Below are positions 50,678 to 58,587 of a stretch of DNA of 64,000 nt, one piece after another (within the stretch, counting starts at the first letter, position 1; every line of letters starts with the position of its first letter). The DNA is from Hyphococcus aureus (GTDB lineage Bacteria > Pseudomonadota > Alphaproteobacteria > Caulobacterales > Parvularculaceae), in assembly GCF_042643165.1 (NCBI RefSeq), contig NZ_JBHRSH010000001.1, forward strand, positions 186,001 through 250,000, written 5' to 3'. The notes beneath the pieces were generated by a model that ran no database searches, was not told the DNA's origin, and worked only from the letters and a program-made list of their open reading frames with translations. Position numbers and translations under genes: made by a program.

Positions 50678-52000
50678 TTAGCGCGGTCCGCGCCGGCCCA
50701 TGCCGGGCGGGCGGCGCGTGCGATCACCGCTTTGCGCTGTTGGCGCTGTAAACGCCTGACCGGTGACGACAATCTCACCTGGCGACAGACCGAAAAGGAT
50801 TTCCGCCTGGGTGCGGTTTGTGAGGCCCACCAGCACGGGTTGCGGGCGCAACTCGCCGTTCTCCAGCACTGTCACCATCTTGCGTTCAGCGTCAGGATTG
50901 GCCGCCATGGTCTCTCGCATGGCCGCGCGACGTGGATTTTGTTCCTCACCCAGTCCGCTCGCCTGGGCTGCCATCAGCCCCCGACGCTCTTCTTTGTCGC
51001 GACGACGTTCGCCCTCGCCTCTTTGTGCACTTTGGGAGCGGCGAGAATCGCGCAAGGCGGCGACGGGCGCCAGCACAGCATCTTTCGCAGAGCCGGAAAC
51101 GAAGAAAACCTGAGCCGTCATTTCCGGTTTCAGCAATTCGTCATCATTCGAAATATCGAGCAACACCTTATACAGCACAACATCATTCAGGATTTCCGGC
51201 TGCGGCAAAACCTGACGCACCGTGGTGCGCCATTTCCCGTTTCCGCCGCCAAGCGTGGTGAAATAGGCGTCCTGACCTTTTTTGACACGCAAGACATCAG
51301 CTTCCGAAACATCCGCTTCCACCGTCATGATGGTAAGGTCAGCGATGCGTAGAATTGTCGGCGTTGTCTGGTTGGCGTTCAAGGTTTGCCCGACAACCGC
51401 AGACTGGGAAACAATCGTGCCTGACATGGGCGCATATATTTTGGTGAATTCGAGGGTCGCTTCATCGGCCTCAAGCGTGGAATTCTGGCGCTCAATCTGG
51501 GCTTCAAGCTGGGTCAGTCTTGCAGCTGCAATCTTCCTGTCTGCAATGGCGGCCTGATATTCAGCCTGTGATATGGCGTCAGCCTTGTAAAGCATGTCGG
51601 CGCGCGCCGCGTTTGCTTTCGAGAGTTCCAGCGACGCCTGTTGTTGCGCAAAAGAAGCATCAAGCTCTTTCAGTTGCGCGCGGTCCGCCTCAACCTTCGT
51701 CGCTGCAAGCGTTTCATCAATCTGGGCCAGAAGGTCGCCTTTTTCGACCCGGTCGCCAACCTCGAAAAAAAACTCTTCGAGCTGGCCTGAAACCTGCGCC
51801 CCGACATCCACATAGTTCTTTGGCTGAATTTTTCCGGCGGCGGAAATGGCGATCTCTATATCGCCCGTCACAATCTCAGCCGTCTGATAATCGGGCGCCG
51901 CGTTTCGGCCACGCATGAAAACATAGCCGCCCACAGCGATTGCTGACACAAGCAAAGCCATAGCCAGCACCCTGAAAGCGCTTGTTCTTTTTGACCTCAT
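50678..52000 (-). CDS. macA: MacA-type periplasmic adaptor
   Basis: A 440-residue membrane-fusion protein: N-terminal helix (about 9-26), lipoyl half AEIVTGDIEIAISAAGKIQPKNYVDVGAQVSGQLEEF, long alpha-hairpin (about 90-185), second lipoyl half IYAPMSGTIVSQSAVVGQTL, then barrel and membrane-proximal domains. An unusual charged insert rich in Arg/Gln/Glu (RRSQSAQRGEGERRRDKEERRG) lies near 330-370, followed by the last domain. It bridges MacB and the outer channel. A frame extending 32 codons upstream lacks homology, so ATG 52000 is used. First gene of the efflux operon. Confidence 0.92.
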   Translation of the reverse strand: MRSKRTSAFRVLAMALLVSAIAVGGYVFMRGRNAAPDYQTAEIVTGDIEIAISAAGKIQPKNYVDVGAQVSGQLEEFFFEVGDRVEKGDLLAQIDETLAATKVEADRAQLKELDASFAQQQASLELSKANAARADMLYKADAISQAEYQAAIADRKIAAARLTQLEAQIERQNSTLEADEATLEFTKIYAPMSGTIVSQSAVVGQTLNANQTTPTILRIADLTIMTVEADVSEADVLRVKKGQDAYFTTLGGGNGKWRTTVRQVLPQPEILNDVVLYKVLLDISNDDELLKPEMTAQVFFVSGSAKDAVLAPVAALRDSRRSQSAQRGEGERRRDKEERRGLMAAQASGLGEEQNPRRAAMRETMAANPDAERKMVTVLENGELRPQPVLVGLTNRTQAEILFGLSPGEIVVTGQAFTAPTAQSGDRTRRPPGMGRRGPR

Positions 52001-52240
52001 CGCAGCACCAAATTCCTTGTCCCGCCAACCCGCCCCATGGCGCGACAGGCCTGTATGATGACTTAACGCATGAAACGGGAGATTCCGTTGGAACAAGCAG
52101 CGTCAATTTTCAGGTCATTTTGTGGCCGAATATGGACGCAACCTCCAGCCGCCCGCTGGCCGCAGCCTTCATGCTAGTGGGAGCTCATGAGAGATAGGGG
52201 CGGAGACCGACCATTCTGCGATGCCACAGGAATTGTTGAT

Positions 52241-52279
52241 TCTGTCTGCTAAGCGCTGGCGGCTGACCGCCAAGACAGA
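52241..52279. repeat. Two-tier inverted repeat between the SET gene and macA
   Basis: Outer arms TCTGTCT/AGACAGA and inner stem TGGCGG-CTGA-CCGCCA, with a 9-base bulge on one side. Possibly a terminator for the SET-gene operon, but without a T-run. Confidence 0.4.
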
Positions 52280-52311
52280 AAATCGGCAGCGGCTACGCTG
52301 AAACGCCAGGA

Positions 52312-52752
52312 TTATGCACCGGCCGAAAACCACAACGGGCATTTATAGCGGTATGTGATTTCTTCGCCTTGAGAAATTGTATTCAGCGCAACCAGAATCG
52401 CTAACCAGCCTAATGAGTCATGCCGCTCCCACCGAATATCGGCATTTGCATGTTCTGCATGATTACAGAAACTCATTATGCCATACGCCATTAGCCCGGC
52501 CTTTGGATTTTCAGGGTGAGCGAAGTAAAAATCCCCTATGGGGTGGATTTCATCCAACTGCAGACACTGTTCTTCAGTAATCTCAACTGTACAGGCCATA
52601 TCGATAAGCGAACTCTGCTTAATCTCGCGCAATGCGATGAGACCGCGCCCGCCAAAACGGCTCTTTCCGGGAGCGGCAAGGTTCGGACGGCGGCGCCAGA
52701 AGTCATTATATTTGATATCATGAATGGCGTCCGGCTGGATTTCAATGCTCAT
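52312..52752 (-). CDS. SET-domain protein (lysine methyltransferase-like)
   Basis: A 146-residue protein. SET-domain marks: GGRGLIALREIKQSSLID (N-terminal SET strand), the pseudoknot motif IMSFCNHAEHANADI (NHxxxxN type) and QGEEITYRYKCP (GEELTxxY type). A short post-SET part has a lone CPLWF rather than a full cysteine cluster. SET proteins transfer methyl groups from SAM to lysine; bacterial ones often modify proteins or small molecules. The ATG at 52752 lies inside the end of the GNAT-deacetylase gene (11-base overlap), so translation is coupled and it is the last gene of the five-gene operon. The true substrate is unknown; a 67-codon upstream extension in the frame is rejected because it runs inside the upstream gene. 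Confidence 0.75.
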   Translation of the reverse strand: MSIEIQPDAIHDIKYNDFWRRRPNLAAPGKSRFGGRGLIALREIKQSSLIDMACTVEITEEQCLQLDEIHPIGDFYFAHPENPKAGLMAYGIMSFCNHAEHANADIRWERHDSLGWLAILVALNTISQGEEITYRYKCPLWFSAGA

Positions 52753-55006
52753 TAGAGATGTCTTTCCTGAATATGATCTTGTCATCGCCGGGACGATAGA
52801 AATCGGCGATCTGAACAAGTTTTTTAAAGCCATGCTTCTTATAAAAAGCTCGCGCTTTTTCGTAGGGCGCCGTTGACGAGGTCTCGGCGACAAGAAAGGC
52901 GCCGCCAAGCTGGGCGACGGCTTTTTCCGTACGCGCGAGTATGTCGGCGCCAAGACCCTTGCGGCCAGAATCGGGATCGACCGCTATCCAGTAAAGGTCA
53001 TAGGCTTTTTCTGTCCCCGGCGTTCGTCCGTAGCAGGAGTACCCTGCGAGGCGCTCGCCATAGCCGGCAAAGATGAAGTCGTATCCGCTGGTCCTGCCCT
53101 TTGCGATCCGTTCTTCTGCAAGCTCGCCGGCGATCCCGACTTCTTCCGCGCTGAACGCAGCCGTCGCAGTGACGATGCGGCGGATCTCTGCCACATCGCT
53201 CAGGCGCACCGCCGCCCGCCAGGAGAGGGGTTTTTCCGCCACATCTTTCTTCTTCTCTGGCTTGCGATAAGACCCAATAGCGCCCGCTTTTGAGGCGAAG
53301 CCTTCGAAAAAACGGCGGGCGTTGACCCCGAGATTTTGCACGCGATAACCGCCCTCCTGAACGAAGACCGTCGGAAGGCCCGCTGCCGCGATGATTTCGC
53401 CCATCCTTGCAAAGTCCGCAGCAATATACGGCCATGTGCCCGTGGGGTCGCCCTTGGCGGCATCGAGGCCGAGCGCCACAACAAGAAAGGCCGGATCATG
53501 CTCGGCAACGCGCGAGAGCGCACGCTTCAAGGCTTTGCGGTGATCTTCCGGTGTGATCGTTTCGGCCAAGGGAATGTTGAGATTGGCACCCGCCCCTTCG
53601 CCGCGTCCCGTCTCATCCTTGAACCCGGTAAAATAAGGATACGCGAAACTTGGATCGCCATGGATCGAGATCGTGAGGACATCGGCGCGTTCGTAGAATA
53701 TATCCTGCGTGCCATTGCCATGATGATAATCCACATCGAGAATAGCGACCCTTCCATAGTCGGAAAGGTAGTTCGCCGCCACGGCCGCATTGTTAAAATA
53801 GCAAAAGCCGCCGAACGCCTTGCGCTCCGCATGGTGGCCTGGAGGGCGGACGAGCGCATAAGCCGCCGGAGCGCCATCCAGCACCATTTCCGCTGCGGTC
53901 AGCGTACAATCGATCGCTTCGCGCGCCGCCGGATAGGCGTTGGCGTTGAGCGGCGTGAAGGTATCTATGCACCAGTATCCCGCCAGCACTGACCTGTCTT
54001 TCGGCATCCGGCCCGCATTGCGGATTGGAAAGACATAAGGATAAACGGATTTCCCTTCAGGCGCTTCCTTGCATGCGCGCTCGATATAGTCGACGAGCTT
54101 TGGGTCATGCACCGCCTTGATCCATCGGTCCGGAAAATCTTTCGCCGGCGCCTGAGCGAAAAACGCACATTTGGTCAGTTCGGAAAGGATTGACTTGACG
54201 CGGACAGGCGCCTCCACATAACCGCGTTCGCGAATATGGTGGATATCGTGTTTATCATTGACGATGACAGGTAGGTTAAACGTCTTCGGCGCCAGCAAGG
54301 CTTCTGCTTTAGGACCGCCATAACGCGCTTCGCGAAGGTGCATCGTCTTGTCGTCGATAGAACCGACGACCTTTTCAATATATGCAGGCGGACATAAATG
54401 CGCATATTTGCGCGTCAAAATTGCACTGACGATTTTTTTCACCTGCGCGGCTTTCGGCAAGTGAAAATCGCCAGGCCCGTCAAAGACGAGATAGGGGCTG
54501 TCGGTGTCGCCATCCTTTACCGGTGTTTCATAAGCCGTGCCCATGATCGGAAAGGCGCCGAAGCGTTCATAGAATTTCAGCCGCGCCTCATTTTCCTTGC
54601 GGATTGCCGGATCGGGGCTAAGCGCAGGATCGTCAGGCAAACATTCGAAATAAACCCCTTTCAATCCTCGCGCCAGCGCATGTTCACGCACATGGGCGTA
54701 GAGCGCCGCGCCGATCCCGCCGCGAGTCTGACCTTTTGCCGTTGCAATCAGTTCGAGAAAACCAAAAGAAAGAGCCGGGTCTGCAAGCAGGATCGCAAAG
54801 GCGCGGATATGCCCGCGGCCATCCTCCATGACGAAAACATCAGACACAAATTCGTAACGGACCGGGTCCGCGATCTGGTCGGGGATCTTTTCAATATCCC
54901 GCGCCGGCATCAGCGCAAAGCGGTCCCGAATGATGCCCTGGATTTCAGCGATGGCGCGCCGGTTCGCAGGCGCGGCTGCATCGCTCAAATGACGGATGCG
55001 GAACAT
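52742..55006 (-). CDS. GNAT - acetylpolyamine-amidohydrolase/HDAC - GNAT triple fusion
   Basis: A 754-residue protein. Residues 1-175: GNAT acetyltransferase-like (VFVMEDGRGHIRAFAILLA, TRGGIGAALYAHVREHAL). Residues 245-575: class II HDAC/acetylpolyamine deacetylase: VRPPGHHAERKAFGGFCYFNN (His391-His392), ILDVDYHHGNGTQDIFY (zinc Asp426 and His428), ALGLDAAKGDP (Asp515) and EGGYR (Tyr554). Residues 595-754: a second GNAT (YWIAVDPDSGRKGLGADIL). All deacetylase catalytic residues are present, so it should be active; acetyl donors and acceptors are unknown. An ATG at 55006 overlaps the preceding ATP-grasp stop by one base; the SET gene starts within its end. A protein that both adds and removes acyl groups is unusual. 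Confidence 0.9.
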   Translation of the reverse strand: MFRIRHLSDAAAPANRRAIAEIQGIIRDRFALMPARDIEKIPDQIADPVRYEFVSDVFVMEDGRGHIRAFAILLADPALSFGFLELIATAKGQTRGGIGAALYAHVREHALARGLKGVYFECLPDDPALSPDPAIRKENEARLKFYERFGAFPIMGTAYETPVKDGDTDSPYLVFDGPGDFHLPKAAQVKKIVSAILTRKYAHLCPPAYIEKVVGSIDDKTMHLREARYGGPKAEALLAPKTFNLPVIVNDKHDIHHIRERGYVEAPVRVKSILSELTKCAFFAQAPAKDFPDRWIKAVHDPKLVDYIERACKEAPEGKSVYPYVFPIRNAGRMPKDRSVLAGYWCIDTFTPLNANAYPAAREAIDCTLTAAEMVLDGAPAAYALVRPPGHHAERKAFGGFCYFNNAAVAANYLSDYGRVAILDVDYHHGNGTQDIFYERADVLTISIHGDPSFAYPYFTGFKDETGRGEGAGANLNIPLAETITPEDHRKALKRALSRVAEHDPAFLVVALGLDAAKGDPTGTWPYIAADFARMGEIIAAAGLPTVFVQEGGYRVQNLGVNARRFFEGFASKAGAIGSYRKPEKKKDVAEKPLSWRAAVRLSDVAEIRRIVTATAAFSAEEVGIAGELAEERIAKGRTSGYDFIFAGYGERLAGYSCYGRTPGTEKAYDLYWIAVDPDSGRKGLGADILARTEKAVAQLGGAFLVAETSSTAPYEKARAFYKKHGFKKLVQIADFYRPGDDKIIFRKDISNEH

Positions 55007-55977
55007 CAGCAGCCCCGACGGCGCAAGGCCGCAAGAACAATCGCTTCAACGCCATCCTCGAAGGAAAGCCCGGCCTCACACAGCGCCGCGGCAAACCCGG
55101 CTTCCGGCGCCAAACAGGGATTGGTGTTGAATTCAAGAATGAAAGGCGCGCCTTTGTCATCGACGCGAAAATCAACCCGCGCATATCCTGCAAGATCGGC
55201 TGCGCGCCAGCAATCAAGCGTCATCATCTGGAGCCGCCTCGCGAGCGCTGGCTCGTCCTGTTCAACTCCGAAACGGCGCCGGGTCAGATGATAAGACGGG
55301 CTGTTCTCATCCCATTTCGCCGCATAATCGACAATCGGCAGAACGCCTTCCGGCAACGCGTCGAAAGTCATCTCGGCCATGGGGAGCACGCGCAGGCCGT
55401 CTGCGGTCTCGAGAACCGCAATGTTAAACTCACGCCCGTGCACATATTCCTCGGCGAAGAACCGTCCGCCGAATTTTTGTTCCCGACGAGCGATTTCGTC
55501 CGCCGCCTGTGACGCATCGATAACCGATTGCTGGTCCATGCCGAAAGACGCGTGTTCGCTCACAGACTTGATGATGACCTTGCCCGCGCCAGCCGGCGGC
55601 GCCTGACCCATCCAGCAATGGGGCGCAAGAAGACCGGCCGCCTGCAGCACTTGCTTGCTGAGGATTTTGGAGCAGCTTTGAAAATAGGCTGTCGCCCCCG
55701 CGCCTGTATAAGCAAGGCCGAAGTGATCCATGGCGGCGCAGACAATATGACCGTGAGCGCCATTGCCGCGGATCGCTTCAACCAGATTGAAAGCCGCAAG
55801 GGGTTTTTTCTGCGCAAGCTTTTCAATAACGGTCAAGTCAAAGTCGATTTCCAGAATATCGCTGTCATAGCCGCGCGCGCAAAGCGCGCGGGAGATGATT
55901 CCGGCATTGCGAAGCGTGTCATCCTCGTCCGGCCGGTCGGCGGGCGAGCCATGTATCACCGGAATGTAGCCGCCCAT
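55006..55977 (-). CDS. ATP-grasp ligase 2 (D-Ala-D-Ala ligase-like)
   Basis: A 323-residue protein with D-Ala-D-Ala ligase-type ATP-grasp fold: N-terminal domain (YIPVIHGSPADRPDEDD, FNLVEAIRGNGAHGHIVCAAMDHFGLAYTGA), GKVIIKSVSEHASFGMD (phosphate-binding part), FFAEEYVHGREFNIAVLE (hinge) and YARVDFRVDDKGAPFILEFNTNPCLAP with metal-binding Glu and Asn. It joins a carboxylate to an amine. Six bases separate it from ligase 1 and it overlaps the fusion gene by one base. Its substrate is unknown; beta-lysine or an acylated peptide is a natural thought because of kamA in the same operon. Confidence 0.87.
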   Translation of the reverse strand: MGGYIPVIHGSPADRPDEDDTLRNAGIISRALCARGYDSDILEIDFDLTVIEKLAQKKPLAAFNLVEAIRGNGAHGHIVCAAMDHFGLAYTGAGATAYFQSCSKILSKQVLQAAGLLAPHCWMGQAPPAGAGKVIIKSVSEHASFGMDQQSVIDASQAADEIARREQKFGGRFFAEEYVHGREFNIAVLETADGLRVLPMAEMTFDALPEGVLPIVDYAAKWDENSPSYHLTRRRFGVEQDEPALARRLQMMTLDCWRAADLAGYARVDFRVDDKGAPFILEFNTNPCLAPEAGFAAALCEAGLSFEDGVEAIVLAALRRRGC

Positions 55978-55983
55978 GGTGGG

Positions 55984-57006
55984 TTACGCCGCCTGAGCGC
56001 GTATCCGCACTCTCGGTATGGAAACGCCCTGACGGGCGCAGGCCGAACGCATGATCTCGCCAATCAGCCAGTCATAAGACTTTCCTGCTTTTGTTGTAAG
56101 GATCGGTAGGTCGGAATGAGTCGGGTTGAGGCCGGCGATCGGGTTCACTTCCAGGAAGTGCGGTTTGTCATTGCCGTCTGAACGAATGTCGACACGGGCG
56201 CCGTCGCGACAACCGAGGGCGCGGTAAGCCGCTAACGCTGTCTGCCCCGCCCGGCGGGCCTCCATGTCTTTGGACAACACCAAATTGACATAGGGCTCCC
56301 AGTCTTCCTTGATCTCGTAGGAATAGACGCCGCCATCGGCGTCGGGCTTCACAGCGATTTCCATCACCGCAATGATTTTGGCGGCAGCGCCGTTGCCGGT
56401 AATGCCGACGGTGAATTCACGGCCTGCGAGATAGCTTTCGACCAGCACCGGCTGATGAAACGCAGTGATCAGCCGCGATGCTTCTCGCTGAAGGTCTTCA
56501 GGGGTGTTGACGCGCGAGGCGTTGGCGCAGCCCTTCCCGGTGCCTTCCGCGATCGGTTTGACGAACACCGGGTAAATCATTTCCGGCATGGGTCCGTTCG
56601 CATTTTCAATCACCGCGAAAGGCGCCGTGGCCACTCCCTGATCGCGGACAATGCGTTTGGCCACGGCCTTGTCGAGGGTCGCAGCCATGGTCAGCGGATC
56701 GGAGAACGCATAGGGCTGATCGAACAATTCGCAAAGCGCCGGAACCTGCGCTTCACGTGACCGGCCTTTCAGGCCTTCTGCGATCGAGAACACCATGTCG
56801 AATCGCTCGCCCGCAACGAGGCGTTTTGCAAGCTCCTGACCGCGGCCGATACGCTCCACGCGCCAGCCAAGCCGCGACAGGGCGTTGTCGAGTGCGTCGA
56901 TCGTTCCGATCGAATCGAACTCTGCGGTTTCTTCCTCTGAAAAACCGAGCGCGAGATAATCGTCACGCAGGTCATATACCAGACCGACTTTCATATCCTG
57001 TTTCAT
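55984..57006 (-). CDS. ATP-grasp ligase 1 (D-Ala-D-Ala ligase-like)
   Basis: A 340-residue protein, a second ATP-grasp ligase: MKVGLVYDLRDDYLALG start, VFSIAEGLKGRSREAQVPALCELF, VFVKPIAEGTGKGCANAS (nucleotide loop), VLVESYLAGREFTVGITG, ARVDIRSDGNDKPHFLEVNPIAGLNPTHSDLPIL (metal-binding Glu and Asn). The frame is open 73 codons further upstream inside kamA; the ATG at 57006, after AAGGGGG, is the real start. Ten bases from the kamA stop. Two non-identical ATP-grasp enzymes in tandem suggest two successive amide-forming steps. Confidence 0.87.
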   Translation of the reverse strand: MKQDMKVGLVYDLRDDYLALGFSEEETAEFDSIGTIDALDNALSRLGWRVERIGRGQELAKRLVAGERFDMVFSIAEGLKGRSREAQVPALCELFDQPYAFSDPLTMAATLDKAVAKRIVRDQGVATAPFAVIENANGPMPEMIYPVFVKPIAEGTGKGCANASRVNTPEDLQREASRLITAFHQPVLVESYLAGREFTVGITGNGAAAKIIAVMEIAVKPDADGGVYSYEIKEDWEPYVNLVLSKDMEARRAGQTALAAYRALGCRDGARVDIRSDGNDKPHFLEVNPIAGLNPTHSDLPILTTKAGKSYDWLIGEIMRSACARQGVSIPRVRIRAQAA

Positions 57007-57016
57007 GTGGGCCCCC

Positions 57017-58327
57017 TTAAAAGGCGACCGCGCCGTCATCAGACAACGGGTCGGTATAATGGTATTGGTTGCCTTCAAAATTGCGGAGAATGAGATCGTC
57101 GCCCTCACGGCCGACGACATAGTCAGGCAGAAGCGGGATCTTGCCGCCGCCGCCAGGGGCGTCGATGACATATTGCGGCACCGCATAACCCGTTGTGTGC
57201 CCGCGCAGCCCTTCGATGATCTCAAGGCCTTTGGACACTGGCGTGCGAAAATGCGCCGAGCCGGTAATCGGGTCGCACTGATAGAGGTAATAGGGTTTCA
57301 CCCGGCGTTTTAAGAGGCCGTGCATCAGCGGCTTCATGACATTGATGTCGTCATTGATGCCTTTGAGAAGCACGGTCTGGCTGCCCAGCGGAATGCCGGC
57401 GTCAGCGAGACGCGCGGTCGACTCCGTGACTTCCGGCGTCAGCTCATCGGGATGGGTGAAGTGAATGCTCATCCAGATCGGATGGTGTTTCCTCAGCATC
57501 GCCGTAAGAGCAGGCGTCACCCGCATGGGGAGAACCACCGGCGCTTTGGTGCCGATACGGATGAACTCAACATGCTCAATGGCGCGCAAGCGGCCAAGAA
57601 GGTAATCCAGCCGGTCGTCCGACAGGGTCAGCGGGTCGCCGCCTGAAATCAGCACGTCGCGGATTTCCGGATGCGCGGCGATATATTGCAGCGCCGCCTC
57701 CCATTGGGATTTGGAGAACTCATACTCGCCGCCCGTCTCGCCGACCATGCGCGAGCGCGTGCAATAGCGGCAATAGGTCGAGCAAAAGCCCGTCGCCAGG
57801 AAAAGAACCCGGTCCGGATAGCGATGGACAAGACCGGGCACCGCCGCGTCATGGTCCTCGCCAAGGGGATCGTCCGCCTCGCCCGGCATCTGGATGAATT
57901 CCTGGCCGACCGGAATATGCGTCCGGCGCAAACCGGCCGAGGGACCGTCCAGCGTCATCAGACTCGCATAGCAAGGCGTCAGCCCCATGGGCAGCGAGCC
58001 GGAACGGCGGGTCACGGCGTCACGTTCGTCCTCGGTCAGGACAAAGATCCGCTCCAGCTCGGCCAGCGACTTGATCCGGTTGCGAACCTGCCAGCGCCAG
58101 TCGAGCCAGTCGGCGTCCGACGCCTCCGGAAAGAAACGGTCGCGAAACTCGCGCGAGCGGTCCGAAAACGGAAACGCCGCCACATCAGGGCGGTCGTCAC
58201 TAGTCGCAATAAGGAAGGGCTGCGTTTTCGCGCCAGCTCGGATTTTGGAGCGACGACTGGGAGGCTTAGCGGCCTCCTTGGCCGCTGCTCCCGTAAACAG
58301 GATGGTCACCTTAGGGTGGATCTCCAT
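57017..58327 (-). CDS. kamA: KamA-type radical SAM lysine 2,3-aminomutase
   Basis: A 436-residue protein from ATG 58327 with the radical-SAM cluster ATGFCSTYCRYCTRSR (Cys182, Cys186, Cys189, a CxxxCxxC), the PLP-lysine region DAPGGGGKIPLLPDYV, and both acidic residues that hold the lysine side-chain amine in known lysine aminomutases (Asp in LYQCDPITG and Asp in YVIDAPGG). Glutamate 2,3-aminomutase lacks them, so lysine is the likely substrate, giving (S)-beta-lysine. It uses SAM, [4Fe-4S] and PLP. The N-terminus is longer than usual, and a TTG 21 codons upstream is open; the start is uncertain. First gene of the five-gene operon. Confidence 0.88.
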   Translation of the reverse strand: MEIHPKVTILFTGAAAKEAAKPPSRRSKIRAGAKTQPFLIATSDDRPDVAAFPFSDRSREFRDRFFPEASDADWLDWRWQVRNRIKSLAELERIFVLTEDERDAVTRRSGSLPMGLTPCYASLMTLDGPSAGLRRTHIPVGQEFIQMPGEADDPLGEDHDAAVPGLVHRYPDRVLFLATGFCSTYCRYCTRSRMVGETGGEYEFSKSQWEAALQYIAAHPEIRDVLISGGDPLTLSDDRLDYLLGRLRAIEHVEFIRIGTKAPVVLPMRVTPALTAMLRKHHPIWMSIHFTHPDELTPEVTESTARLADAGIPLGSQTVLLKGINDDINVMKPLMHGLLKRRVKPYYLYQCDPITGSAHFRTPVSKGLEIIEGLRGHTTGYAVPQYVIDAPGGGGKIPLLPDYVVGREGDDLILRNFEGNQYHYTDPLSDDGAVAF

Positions 58328-58587
58328 GCCGGAACGGACCGTCGCGCGACCATCGTCGATTCTGTCGTCACAATTCCAGACGAGTTGCAAATAATACTTC
58401 TTTTCTTCCCCTACAAGAGATTTTTTTGACCCTCAAAAAAAGAAGCCGCCAACTTCATGGACATCGTAAACGAAGCCTTAAGCGCTGAGGCCAACGCCTC
58501 CGTCAGACCGGAAGATTTCCAAAGAGATGGCCACCGCCGCGAAGAAAGAACCCGCCCGCAGTCCACCCGCCAGCCTTCGGACAATGC

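Noticed and set aside
57017..58390. EpmB-type (EF-P lysylation) aminomutase instead of a biosynthetic KamA
   Set aside because: No EpmA or EF-P gene is adjacent, the protein is longer than EpmB and the neighbours are ligases and acyl-modifying enzymes; not fully excluded.
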